A stretch of 64,000 nucleotides of DNA from UBA4744 sp963723165 (GTDB lineage Bacteria; Actinomycetota; Acidimicrobiia; Spongiisociales; UBA4744), in NCBI GenBank assembly GCA_963723165.1, contig CAVRPP010000013.1, positions 29,088 to 93,087 on the forward strand, in the 5' to 3' direction. Positions 15,094-24,528 of this stretch are shown here, in pieces (position 1 is the first letter of the stretch; each line of letters starts with the position of its first letter). Below the pieces are notes generated by a model that had not been told where the DNA came from, made no database searches, and was given only the letters and a program-made list of their open reading frames with translations. A program made the translations under genes and the position numbers.

Positions 15094-16326
15094 ATGCGCT
15101 CGATTACTTTCATGCGTCACGGTGAGTCGACCGGGAACGCCTCCGGCATCGTTCAAGGTCGTGGATCGAGTCCTCTGTCCGACCGGGGGCGAATGCAAGC
15201 TGTGGCCGCCGGCACCCGATTGCGAGATCAGCAGTTCGATGTGGTGATCTCATCGGATATGGAGCGCGCGGTGGAAACCGCTCGGACGCTCGACGTTTCG
15301 TTCACGACCGACGCTTCGTGGCGGGAGATGGACGTCGGGGGTTGGGACGGTCTCACCAATGAGGAGATCGGCGAGCAGTTTGCCAACGAACTGATGGCGC
15401 TGCGAGACGGCCACGATGTGCCCTTGGGTGGTAGCGGCGAGAAGATGTCGGAGCTGGTCGACCGTGTGGCAAAGGCGCGGGACCGTGTTTTCGAGAGCCT
15501 GGATGACGGCGAGTCGGCTCTAGTCGTGTGCCACGGCGGGGTGATCGAAGCGATCATGGGTCTGGTACTCGAGACCAGAGAGACCTATCGACACCTATCG
15601 CGGGTTACCAACACATCGATGACGACCATCGTCGAGCATCACGGCTGGGTCCAGGTGGCTCGATTCAACGATGCCGCGCATCTGGGGGCGGTGAATGGTT
15701 GGGCCCGTAGCCGGCTTCGGAACGGGGGACTGGTTCTCGGTCTGGTCCGGCACGGACGAACCGATGCGAATGCGACTGGTCATTGGCAAGGTCAGACTGA
15801 TACTGGACTGAACGACGAAGGTCGCCGCCAGGCCCTCGATCTGGCCGGCTGGTACGGAGAGTTCGGGGTTGTCTATTCCTCACCCCTCGGGCGTGCCTAC
15901 CAAACCGCCCGGGCACTCGCCGACGGATCGGACCCGGCGACACACCCCGGGCTGGTCGAGCTTGGCATGGGGGATTGGGAAGGTCACACCCGGGACCAGA
16001 TCGTCGAAGGTTGGCCCGAGCTGTGGAACCGAATCTATGAACTCGAAGAGGACCTGCCGCGAGGGGACACGGGAGAGACCTGGGCCGGCATGTGCGAGCG
16101 GATGATTGGCGCCGTCTCGGAGGTGGTCGCCCCTCGCGATCAAGGACACATAGGAATCGTCTCGCACGGGGCCGCAATACGTGGCTACGTGTCAGACATC
16201 CTGGGGTTGAATCACTCCAGCAGACGGAGGCTCGGCGTACCCGCCAACACCTCGGTGAGCCATGTGGTCATCGAAGACGGACGCAAGGTACTGGCCGACT
16301 ACAACGTCGCCCCCCACCTCGAATAG
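15094..16326 (+). CDS. Tandem two-domain histidine phosphatase (phosphoglycerate mutase-like)
   Basis: A 410-residue protein made of two complete histidine-phosphatase domains. Domain 1 (about 1-205) has the RHG motif FMRHGESTGN with His9 and the second catalytic His147 (VVCHGG). Domain 2 (about 210-405) repeats it: LVRHGRTDANATG with His220 and His358 (IVSHGAAIRGY). Both domains keep the phosphohistidine and the acid/base Glu region (EMDVGGWDG; ELGMGDWEG). Function could be phosphoglycerate mutase-like, alpha-ribazole phosphatase-like or a broad phosphatase. The usual family size is about 200 residues, so this is a fused duplication. Confidence 0.87.
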   Translation: MRSITFMRHGESTGNASGIVQGRGSSPLSDRGRMQAVAAGTRLRDQQFDVVISSDMERAVETARTLDVSFTTDASWREMDVGGWDGLTNEEIGEQFANELMALRDGHDVPLGGSGEKMSELVDRVAKARDRVFESLDDGESALVVCHGGVIEAIMGLVLETRETYRHLSRVTNTSMTTIVEHHGWVQVARFNDAAHLGAVNGWARSRLRNGGLVLGLVRHGRTDANATGHWQGQTDTGLNDEGRRQALDLAGWYGEFGVVYSSPLGRAYQTARALADGSDPATHPGLVELGMGDWEGHTRDQIVEGWPELWNRIYELEEDLPRGDTGETWAGMCERMIGAVSEVVAPRDQGHIGIVSHGAAIRGYVSDILGLNHSSRRRLGVPANTSVSHVVIEDGRKVLADYNVAPHLE

Positions 16327-16332
16327 CCGGGA

Positions 16333-18889
16333 TTACTTCTTGCTGTCCCGGCGCGCCTGAAGGAGTTCGGCGGCCCTTTCGAGCGTGATGCTGTCCGGGT
16401 CGTCGCCCTTGCGGAGAGATCCGTTGACCTCTCCATCTGTGACGTACGGCCCGTAGCGGCCGTTCTTGAGTACCACCGGTTTCTTGGAAAAAGGATCGAC
16501 ACCCAGCTCGCGGAGCGGGGCTGCAGCGGCCTGCTGACCTCGGCGCCGCTTGGGTTGGGACAGCAGCACGAGTGCTTCCTCGACGCTCACAGTGAGCAGT
16601 TGTTCCTCGTCTTCGAGCGATCGGGTTTCGGTGCCCTTTTTGATGTACGGCCCGTAGCGGCCGTTCGAGGCGGTGATCTCCTCGTCGTCCGCCGGGTCTA
16701 CCCCGACCACCCTTGGCAGCGACAACAGCTGGAGGGCGACCTCGAGCGTGACTTCCTCCGGGTCCATCGACTTGAACAAAGAAGCGCGCTTCGGCTTGCT
16801 CTTTTCCTCCTGCTCGCCAAGCTGCACGTAGGGCCCGAACCTTCCGGTACGGATGGAAACAGACAGCCCGGTTTCCGGGTCGTTGCCCAGCTCCCGGTCG
16901 CCACTGGGGGCCGAGAGAAGCTCGATGGCTTTCTCGACGGTCAGCTCGTCTGGTGCCACCTGGTCCGGGATGCTGGCGGTGTCGTCACCCCGCTGCAGAT
17001 ACGGTCCGTAGCGGCCCGCCCGGGCAACGATCTCCACCCCGTCGGAGTCGGTGCCGATGGGAATCGAATTGACCTCGCGGGCATCGATGTCGGCGAGCCG
17101 CTCGGTCACCATGGTGTGAAGACCGGGTTTGCCGTTTCCGAAATAGAACCGGCCAAGCCAGGGAGCCGAGGCCTCTTCCCCCCGGGCGATCTGGTCGAGA
17201 TCGTCTTCCATCCGGGCTGTGAAGGCGAAGTCGATCAGGTTGGGAAAGTGGCGCTCCAGCAGGGTCACTTTGGCAAAGGCAGTGAACGACGGCACCAGGG
17301 CCGAAGCCTTCTTCCACACATAACCCCGGTCCTGGATCGTGGTGATGATGCTGGCATAGGTGGAGGGCCGGCCCACGCCAAGTTCTTCGAGACGTCGGAC
17401 GAGGGATGCTTCGGTGAACCGCGCCGGCGGCTTTGTCTCGTGCGACTTTGCCGTCATCTCTTCCACGTCGAGCGGATCCGCCTCGGCCAGCGGTGGCAAC
17501 CGTCGCTCCTGGTCGTCGAGGTCAGCGTCGGGGTCGTCGCTGCCCTCAACGTAGGCGCGCAGGAAGCCGGGGAACGCTATGACTTTGCCGCTCGTCGCAA
17601 ACTCGGCATCTTGGCCGCTCGACGATGTACCACCGAGGCGAACCTGAATGCTCTCACCGGTCGCATCGGCCATTTGCGAAGCGATCGTGCGCTTCCAGAT
17701 CAGCTCGTAGACGGTGGCCTCATCCCCGTCGATCTCAGCAGCCACCTCCTCGGGCGTGCGGAAGGTCTCCCCGGTGGGACGAATAGCCTCGTGAGCCTCC
17801 TGAGCGTTCTTCACCTTGCTCTTGTACGTGCGCGGTTTGGCAGGTACGTAATCCTGGCCGTACATTTCTGCGATCTGTCGGCGGGCCGCCGCCACCGCAG
17901 TCTCTGACAGGTCCGTGCTGTCCGTGCGCATGTAGGTGATGTATCCGTTTTCATACAGACGCTGTGCGGCGCGCATCGTTCGAGCGGTCCCGAACCGCAA
18001 CTTGCGTCCCGCTTCCTGCTGCAGGGTGGAGGTGCGGAAGGGCGGGTACGGCGACCGACGGTACGGCTTGCGGGTCACGGAGCGGACCTCAATGCCGGCG
18101 TCGGTGAGGCCTTCGACAAGCGCAGTTGCGCCAACCTCGTCGAGAGGCAAGGCGTCGCCCGTCAACGCTCCAGATTCCGAAAAATCCTTGCCCGTGGCCA
18201 GGCGCTGCCCGTCGAGCATCACCAGGGTCGCTAGGAAGTTCTCACCGTCTGCGGTAACGAAGAGGCCTTCGAGGTCCCAGAAGGCAGCCGATCGGAAGGC
18301 CATTCTTTCGCGTTTCGCGATCCACGACCACCCGAACGGCGACGCTCTGCACTCGCCCGGCGGAGAGCTTGGGCTGCACTTTCTTCCAGAGCACCGGGCT
18401 GACCTCGTACCCGTACAGGCGGTCCAGGATCCGTCGCGCTTCTTGCGCCTCCACCAAACGATCGTCTATGTCTCTTGGCTGCTCGAGGGCAAGGCTGATG
18501 GCCTCCGGGGTGATTTCGTGGAACACCATCCGGCGTACCGGGACCTTGGGTTTGAGGACATCGAGCAGGTGCCAGGCAATCGATTCGCCCTCACGATCCT
18601 CGTCTGTGGCGAGATAGACCTCCGAAGCGTTCTTGAGCGCAGCTTTGAGCTTCTTGATCTGCTCTTTCTTCTCACGGGGGATGATGTAGAGCGGTTTGAA
18701 ATCGTTGTCGACATCGACGCCGAGCTTCGACCAGGGCTTCTCGCGATAGGCGGCCGGAATCTCAGCGGCATTGCGGGGGAGGTCCCGGATGTGCCCGATC
18801 GACGACTCGACTACGTAGTCGGAGCCGAGGAAACCGGCAATCGTGCGCGCCTTCGCGGGGGATTCGACAATGATGAGTGGTTTAGACAC
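16333..18889 (-). CDS. topA: DNA topoisomerase I, interrupted by a single-base frameshift
   Basis: Type IA topoisomerase that relaxes negative supercoils. The N-terminal part (18889 down to about 18315) has the TOPRIM domain: LIIVESPAKARTI and ATDEDREGESIAWHL, then SAGRVQSVAVRVVVDRE. The reading frame then shifts; the rest (from about 18312 to 16333) resumes as RMAFRSAAFWDLEG, with the catalytic tyrosine motif GYITYMRTDST and, at the C-terminus, four GRYGPY-type repeats typical of actinobacterial TopA. Removing one T from TTT at 18313-18315 (an extra A on the coding strand) restores VDRERERMAF and one protein of about 851 residues. Because topA is normally essential, a sequencing or assembly error is the leading explanation. 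Corresponds to Rv3646c. Confidence 0.88.
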
Positions 18890-19087
18890 AGAGCAAGCAA
18901 TACTAAGCGGACTTGGGAAAAGTCAAGTCATCACGGAGCAGTTGCCTACTCCCGGGGCGAACGAAGCCGACGAATTTGGGGTTGATGTCGATCCCGCTTC
19001 GGCACGAAATCGGGCGGATGGACCCAACACTGCGGCCTGAGCAAGCGCGCGAACGGTCCACGACCGGGAACGTTAGTGTTCTCTGTC

Positions 19088-20479
19088 ATGGTGGAAGGGG
19101 CAGAACAGAGCGCGCGACCGTTGAGCCTTCTACGAAGGGGTCCGTTCGCTCGCCTGTGGTGGGCAGGGGTCGTCTCCTCCTTCGGCGATTGGGTGGCGTT
19201 GTTCGCAACGATCGCTCTGGCCGATCAGCTGGGTGGGGTGACCGGAATCCTCGTGCCGCTCAGTGCCCGCATGCTTCCGGGTTTGTTCGGCGCCGTTTCC
19301 GGTGTGCTGGCCGATCGGTTCAATCGGAAGCTGACAATGGTTGTAGCGGACATCGCCAGAGCGGTTCTGGTGCTCTCTCTGGTGTTCGTCGACAACCTCG
19401 CGATGTTGTTCTTGGTCTCGTTCCTGATGGAGACCCTTACTCTGTTCTGGCAACCTGCCCGCGATGCCAGCGTTCCCAATCTGGTTCCCGTCGGCCGCCT
19501 GATATCGGCAAATTCCATCACCCTGGTGGCGACCTACGGCAGTCTGCCGGTGTCCTCGGCCTTCTTTTCGTTTCTGGTGACGGTAGGCGATTGGGTACCC
19601 GACCTGGCCGGATTCGGGGTGGATTTTGGTCCGGCGTTCACCTTCGACGCTCTCACGTTCCTCTTGTCGGCCTTTCTGGTTGCCAGGATTCCCATTCCCA
19701 AGCCAGAGGTAGCCGAGCACCGCAAGGCCAAGGGAGCTTTGGATTGGCGGGCGCCGCTCCGCGATCTCTCTGACGGCGTCAAATTCGTGATCGGTGATCC
19801 GGGCGTCCGCAATGTGATCGTGGGAATGGCCACAGCCCTCTTCGGAGCAGGCATCTTCTTCATTCTCGGTCAACCCTTCTCCCGCAATGTTCTGGGGGGC
19901 GGGAGAGCGGGCTTCGGGGTCCTCATCACGGCGCTGGGCAGCGGCGTCGGGGGCGGCATGCTGGTGCTGGCCACAATCGGCTCCAGAATCGGGAGGCGAG
20001 ATCTCACGTTTGCCATAAGTCTCATCCTCACGGGGGCTGCGATCACGATGGTCACAACCATGAACTCCGTCTTCGCCGCTGCGGGATGGCTGTTCCTGGC
20101 CGGGATCGGTGCGGGGTCTTCCTATGTGATGGGTTTCACTCACCTCCATGAACAGGTCGACGATGCGATGCGGGGCAGGACCTTTGCCGCTCTGTACACG
20201 CTGGCGAGAACGTCGCTCCTCATATCTATTGCTCTAGGCGGCTTTGCCGCCGAAGTGCTGGACGGCCTTCTCCCTGCTCCATTCGACAACGGGATTCGCA
20301 ATGCCCTGGCCGTCGGAGGCGCGATCGTCCTGTCGGCAGGTCTGGTGACGCTGTGGAATCTACGCAGCACCCTGTCCGGTCCCGAGTTCAGTGAAGAGAC
20401 CTATCGGACCCTGAAGGATGCCAGCGACGCTTTCACGTCGGTGCGCGGCAGACGGCGATCGCCGGAGGACAAAAAGTGA
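19088..20479 (+). CDS. MFS transporter (DHA3/EntS-like)
   Basis: About 463 residues from ATG 19088 (a GTG at 19076 is in frame). Twelve hydrophobic segments; the first cytoplasmic loop has SGVLADRFNRKLTMVVADI, the MFS motif A of drug/siderophore exporters (D-R-x-x-R/K-K). The N-terminal GPFARLWWAGVVSSFGDW is characteristic of the EntS/macrolide-efflux branch. Substrate unknown; proton-driven efflux is likely. It overlaps tmk by four bases, so the two are co-transcribed, a common arrangement by topA in related genomes (inference from gene order). Confidence 0.87.
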   Translation: MVEGAEQSARPLSLLRRGPFARLWWAGVVSSFGDWVALFATIALADQLGGVTGILVPLSARMLPGLFGAVSGVLADRFNRKLTMVVADIARAVLVLSLVFVDNLAMLFLVSFLMETLTLFWQPARDASVPNLVPVGRLISANSITLVATYGSLPVSSAFFSFLVTVGDWVPDLAGFGVDFGPAFTFDALTFLLSAFLVARIPIPKPEVAEHRKAKGALDWRAPLRDLSDGVKFVIGDPGVRNVIVGMATALFGAGIFFILGQPFSRNVLGGGRAGFGVLITALGSGVGGGMLVLATIGSRIGRRDLTFAISLILTGAAITMVTTMNSVFAAAGWLFLAGIGAGSSYVMGFTHLHEQVDDAMRGRTFAALYTLARTSLLISIALGGFAAEVLDGLLPAPFDNGIRNALAVGGAIVLSAGLVTLWNLRSTLSGPEFSEETYRTLKDASDAFTSVRGRRRSPEDKK

Positions 20480-21081
20480 GCCGGGGCCGCTACATCGCCC
20501 TGGAAGGGATTGAAGGTGCTGGAAAGTCGACCATCCAGAACTCACTGGCGGCTGCGCTCCGCAACGACGGCTACGAAGTTGTGATCGTGCGAGAACCGGG
20601 TGGAACATGGACGGGGGAGGGGATTCGCAGCCTCTTGCTCGATGGTGACGATATCGGGCCGTGGACCGAGGCGTTGTTGTTCGCTGCCCAGCGTTCCCAA
20701 CTTGCTGAGGAGGTCATCGAACCCGCGTTGAACCGGGGGGCGTGGGTGATCGGCGACCGGTCGGTCTATTCGTCGCTTGCCTATCAGGGTGGCGCTCGCG
20801 GGTTGGGGATTGAAGCCGTACGTAAGGTCAACCAGGCCGGGCTGCGCAGCATCTGGCCGGACCTGGTCATTGTGCTGGCCGTGGACCCGCAGGCCGGTCT
20901 GGAGCGCCAGGAGGGCGAAGACCGTATCGGTGGCCAGGGTTTTGAGTTCCAGCAGAGCGTTGCCGGGTTCTACCAGGAACTGGCCGATGCCGAGCCGGAC
21001 CGCGTCGTTGTTGTTGACGCCGTTGGAGATGTTGATGACGTGACCGGGCAGGTGGTGAGCCTGGTGCGAGGTCGATGGTGA
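20476..21081 (+). CDS. tmk: Thymidylate kinase
   Basis: A 201-residue dTMP kinase that makes dTDP for DNA synthesis. P-loop GIEGAGKST at residues 10-18, the DRX-type loop REPGGTWTGEGIR, and the LID/TMP-binding region GDRSVYSSLAYQGGARGLG. GTG start overlaps the end of the MFS gene; the stop overlaps holB by 7 bp, giving a replication-linked pair. Confidence 0.95.
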   Translation: MSRGRYIALEGIEGAGKSTIQNSLAAALRNDGYEVVIVREPGGTWTGEGIRSLLLDGDDIGPWTEALLFAAQRSQLAEEVIEPALNRGAWVIGDRSVYSSLAYQGGARGLGIEAVRKVNQAGLRSIWPDLVIVLAVDPQAGLERQEGEDRIGGQGFEFQQSVAGFYQELADAEPDRVVVVDAVGDVDDVTGQVVSLVRGRW

Positions 21082-22157
21082 ATGGGCCTTTCGACGGAGT
21101 GATCGGGCACGACCGGGTCGTCGGTCTGCTGACCAGGGAGATCACGGCGCCGGCCCATGCGTATTTGTTCGCCGGCCCATCGAGCGTCGGCAAGGGCACC
21201 GTTGCTCATCTTTTCGCCACGGCCTTGTTGTGCGATGTCCACGGAGTACACGACAAACCGTGTTCGTCCTGCCGCCGGGCGAAATCGGGAAACCATCCTG
21301 ACCTTATTGCCGTTGAGCCCGACGGGCGGACGGCCCTATCGGTCGAGCAAGCCAGGGCAACAGTTGCACAGGCACCGATGGCGCCGGTTGAAGGGGATAG
21401 AAAGGTGTTTGTGTTCGACGAGGCGGGCTCGATGTCCGAGCAGGCAGCTAGTGCGCTGCTGAAGACCATCGAGGAGCCGACTCCGAGCACGGTGTTTGTG
21501 CTCGTCGTCGAATCGGAAGATGACCTCCCGTCGACCATCGCCAGTCGTTGTCGCTCCGTGCAGTTCGGTCGGGTACGCGAAGAGACCCTCATCGGCGCGT
21601 TGGAGGCCCGCGGTATCGATGCCGACCAGGCCGGTGAAGCTGCCCGGATCTCCGGGGGCCGTCCCGGCTTGGCCTTGGGGTTGGCGACCAACCGCGATCT
21701 GGCCGCCTACCGGGATTTGTGGCTCAGTGTTCCGGTGCGCGTATCTCCTCATCCGGGGGAGGCCTTCCGTCTCGCCGACGCAGTCCTGGAGGCGGCCGAA
21801 CCCCTTCTCAAGGCACTCGATGCGCGGCAAAGGGGGGAAGCTACCGACGATCTTCCGCCCTCCCGTCTCAAGGCGCTACGGGAGCGGCACGAGCGGGATC
21901 GGCGGCGGGAGAAGCGGGCTTTGCACATCACCGGCTTGGAGATCCTGGCTTCCTGGTACACCGACGCTGCTTCCGCTCAGTTCGGGGGGCCGGTCCGCAA
22001 TCACGATATCCCGTCCGCCACCCTGGCGATGATTCGACCGGGCGCAGCCGTATCCAATGCCGACCGGGTATTGAACGCGGTCACAGAGTTGCAGGCCAAT
22101 CAGCGTCCTCAGCTGGTGTTCGCCACTCTGTTTGCCGAGTTGACCCCGGCAACATGA
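21075..22157 (+). CDS. holB: DNA polymerase III subunit delta'
   Basis: A 360-residue clamp-loader subunit. AAA+ fold: IGHDRVVGLLTREI, P-loop-like FAGPSSVGKGTVAHLF (residues 32-47), a cysteine cluster (CSSCRRAKSGNHPDLI), sensor-type EEPTPSTVFVLV and SRC (ASRCRSVQFG). Works with DnaX and HolA to load the beta clamp. Position corresponds to Rv3644c near topA. ATG 21075 overlaps the tmk stop. Confidence 0.93.
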   Translation: MVNGPFDGVIGHDRVVGLLTREITAPAHAYLFAGPSSVGKGTVAHLFATALLCDVHGVHDKPCSSCRRAKSGNHPDLIAVEPDGRTALSVEQARATVAQAPMAPVEGDRKVFVFDEAGSMSEQAASALLKTIEEPTPSTVFVLVVESEDDLPSTIASRCRSVQFGRVREETLIGALEARGIDADQAGEAARISGGRPGLALGLATNRDLAAYRDLWLSVPVRVSPHPGEAFRLADAVLEAAEPLLKALDARQRGEATDDLPPSRLKALRERHERDRRREKRALHITGLEILASWYTDAASAQFGGPVRNHDIPSATLAMIRPGAAVSNADRVLNAVTELQANQRPQLVFATLFAELTPAT

Positions 22158-22170
22158 CGTATTCGAGGGA

Positions 22171-22245
22171 TGGAGCCGGAGCGGGGATTTGAACCCCGGA
22201 CCTGCTCATTACGAGTGAGCTGCTCTACCCCTGAGCTACTCCGGC
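22171..22245 (-). tRNA. tRNA-Thr (anticodon CGT), CCA encoded
   Basis: A 75-nt cloverleaf on the minus strand: acceptor GCCGGAG/CTCCGGC, D arm GCTC/GAGC, anticodon stem GCTCA/TGAGC with loop CTCGTAA (anticodon CGT), T arm CGGGG-TTCAAAT-CCCCG, discriminator T and an encoded CCA (22171-22173). The 5' half (22209-22245) is repeated at 24368-24404. Confidence 0.95.
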
Positions 22246-22271
22246 GCGGCGCATAAGTTAGCACTCAGCTT
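22209..22271. repeat. 63-bp direct repeat, copy 1 (half of tRNA-Thr plus upstream region)
   Basis: Identical over 63 bp to 24368-24430, same orientation. Covers tRNA-Thr from its first base to the end of the anticodon loop (22209-22245) plus 26 bp of its upstream region. Looks like an attachment-site or duplication junction bounding the sigma-factor module. Confidence 0.85.
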
Positions 22272-22458
22272 TCAGCTTCCAGCTACCAACCGACCGGGAG
22301 GTTTGACCTTGCGCTCCGGGCAAGCGAGGGAGGAGTCAATCGGGTCGGGTGTGGATTCGCTTGTAGCCGGTCTCGGTTCGGGAGACGATGGATTCGAGAT
22401 TCTGCGTGAGTTTGTGAAGAAAGGATGGATTGCAATTGGGTCCTCGAGCGTCTGCTGA

Positions 22459-22977
22459 ATGAAGGAGACGGACGACATGTCCAGGACGCTGCCCGAAGAG
22501 ACACAAACGGAGAGGCTCCGTCCGACAGTGTTTGAGGACTTCTATGGGAGCCAATGGTCGGAGATCTACCGCCCGCTGGCCATCACCCTGCGTAATCCCG
22601 ATCTTGCCCGGGAGGCTACCGACGAAGCCATGGTCCGTGCCTACCAGCGATGGCGAACAGTCTGCCGCAAGGACAACCCCGTGGGATGGACCTATCGGGT
22701 AGCTCTCAATTGGGCGATCTCGCAGCTCCGACGCAGACGAAAGCTCATCCACACCCATGCCTCGGACAATCCCGGTTGGGATCCAATTCCGGTGGATCCG
22801 GCAATCTCGAAGGCATTGGCGGAACTTCCGACGAACCAGCGTGCCGTTGTGGTACGGCGCTATCTGTACGACGAAACTCAGTCGGAGATCGCCGATGCGC
22901 TCGGGGTTCCGATCGGAACGGTGCGAAGCCGGTTGTCTCGTGCGTTGACACGGCTTCGAGAGGAGGTCCAACCGTGA
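22459..22977 (+). CDS. ECF sigma factor (SigE-family-like)
   Basis: A 172-residue extracytoplasmic-function sigma factor. Region 2 lies in FEDFYGSQWSEIYRPLA to NPVGWTYRVALNWA (about residues 25-85) and includes DLAREATDEAMVRAYQRW; region 4 has ELPTNQRAVVVRRYLYDETQ and the DNA-binding helix-turn-helix (IADALGVPIGTVRSRLSRAL). Start ATG 22459; ATG 22477 (MSRTLPEE) is an alternative. It is coupled by overlap to a membrane protein whose N-terminal cytoplasmic stub may act as its anti-sigma partner. It lies in the segment bounded by the half-tRNA repeats. Confidence 0.9.
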   Translation: MKETDDMSRTLPEETQTERLRPTVFEDFYGSQWSEIYRPLAITLRNPDLAREATDEAMVRAYQRWRTVCRKDNPVGWTYRVALNWAISQLRRRRKLIHTHASDNPGWDPIPVDPAISKALAELPTNQRAVVVRRYLYDETQSEIADALGVPIGTVRSRLSRALTRLREEVQP

Positions 22978-24265
22978 AACTCGACGAACTGATCACTCCC
23001 GAGTTGGAAGTCGAGCGTTCGGCAGTCCCCCCCTTGTCGGGTTCGCTCGAAACCGTCCTGCGACGTGGTCGCCGCCGTAAGATCACGTCTGTCGCGCTCA
23101 TGGCTTTTGCCACCACAATCCTCGTAGGAGCTGCCATCGGCATTGGTGTCTGGCTGACCGGCTCCCCTGAGCCCGAATTCGTGGCACCGGAGACTCCAGA
23201 ATCGTGGACCACCTACACCGGCGCAAACGGTCTGCTCGGTGAATGTGGGTGCGACATGGCTGTCTCAGATGATGGAATGGTGTGGGTCATCGGCCCGGAA
23301 GGGATCTCTTCCTTCGATGGGACGGCGTGGACGCCGGTACAGGCACCGAACGAGTTCTATCGTGGCGGTGATCTGTCGGTCAACGCAGCCCCCAACCTCG
23401 TCCTGTGGTTCACCGGAGGAGGTCAGGCGGCCCGCTATTCGAGTGGCGAGTGGACGATTCATCGAACCCGAAGACATCGAAGCCTTCGGGCCCCTTCTCC
23501 AGGTCGTGGTCAGCGGTGACGGAGCGGCGTGGGGCCGCGAAGGGGATGATGTGGTGAAGCTCGCGGAGGGATCCTTCGCGTCGGTCAACGAACAATTCGA
23601 GCCTCTTCCAAGCCGTGAATGGGATGAGGAGAATCCCATGATGGTCAGCCCCACTATTGCCGTTGGGCCCAATGGGACCCTGTGGATGGCAGGCGGGCCC
23701 GGTGGTGGGACCAGCTTGTACGAGTACGACGGAATCACGGTTCATACCTATCCCGCTCCTGGAGAGTTCGCTCCGGATCTGTTCGACGATTGCACCGGAC
23801 GGTTCGGCGTGGCTGGCGGCCGTGTTCGACATGGAGGCATCGGATGGCCGGTTGCTGAGATTCGACGGCGTAGCCTGGACGACGTTCCCGCTCGGCGGCG
23901 TCATCGATGCGGTGTTCGACTCCGACGGTACGGGGTGGTTCATCGTCGACGACGTTTCCGAGAGGGATCAGTGGTGGCGGCCGCAATACTCCGACCCGGG
24001 GGTGTACCGCCTCGAGGGCGAAACGTGGACTCGCTTCACAATTGACGACGGACTGGCCGGTCACGATCTCACGTCGGTTGTGATTGGGGATGATGGTTCG
24101 GTTTGGTTTGGGACCTATTCCCACGGCGTGACCCGTTATCAATCTGGAACCGATCCGGAGAGCGGCGAACTGATCAGCATCGAGGGTGAGGCGCTCCCAC
24201 AAGACAATTGGCCGGCCACGTTTTCCACCACCACAGCTCCTTCTGTCACCACCACGGCTCCTTGA
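22974..24265 (+). pseudogene. Membrane-anchored beta-propeller protein next to ECF sigma factor, two frameshifts
   Basis: Begins at GTG 22974 (GTGA overlap with the sigma stop). A short cytoplasmic part (MKLDELITPELEVERS), one transmembrane helix (about residues 38-62), then extracellular propeller-like repeats: AVSDDGMVWVIGPEGISSFDG, cut short here, and WTRFTIDDGLAGHDL / DDGSVWFGTYSHGVTRY, resembling two-component-regulator propeller repeats. It ends in a Thr-rich tail. The frame breaks twice, near 23457-23461 and near 23775-23800, each time as if one base were extra; joined, it would be about 429 residues. Either a decaying gene or sequence error. By analogy with sigma/anti-sigma pairs it may have sensed a surface signal and held the sigma factor; no ZAS-type cysteine motif is seen, so that role is inference. 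Confidence 0.72.
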
Positions 24266-24367
24266 CGTACCGGCAAGACGACCTGGGCCACAGCAGATAA
24301 TTGTGCTGGTTTCGCTCGACCGGATGGTGGGGAATCGCCTGGTAGCACTGCGTTCAGTGGCGGATGC

Positions 24368-24430
24368 TTACGAGTGAGCTGCTCTACCCCTGAGCTACTC
24401 CGGCGCGGCGCATAAGTTAGCACTCAGCTT
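24368..24430. repeat. 63-bp direct repeat, copy 2 (truncated tRNA-Thr)
   Basis: Exact copy of 22209-22271, beginning at the 3' edge of the anticodon loop. The tRNA 3' half is absent, so this copy cannot encode a tRNA. The 102 bp between the propeller gene and this repeat (24266-24367) show nothing recognisable. Confidence 0.85.
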
Positions 24431-24528
24431 CCGGCAACCAGCAGCCAGCTGCCAACCAGCGGCCACCACCGGCGGCCAGTCGGCGGGCCTTGATCCCCGA
24501 CGCGCTATCCGGCGTAGCGTTGGAAGTA

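Noticed and set aside
24186..24423. Frames across the second half-tRNA repeat on both strands
   Set aside because: They read through tRNA-derived sequence and the propeller gene end; not credible genes.
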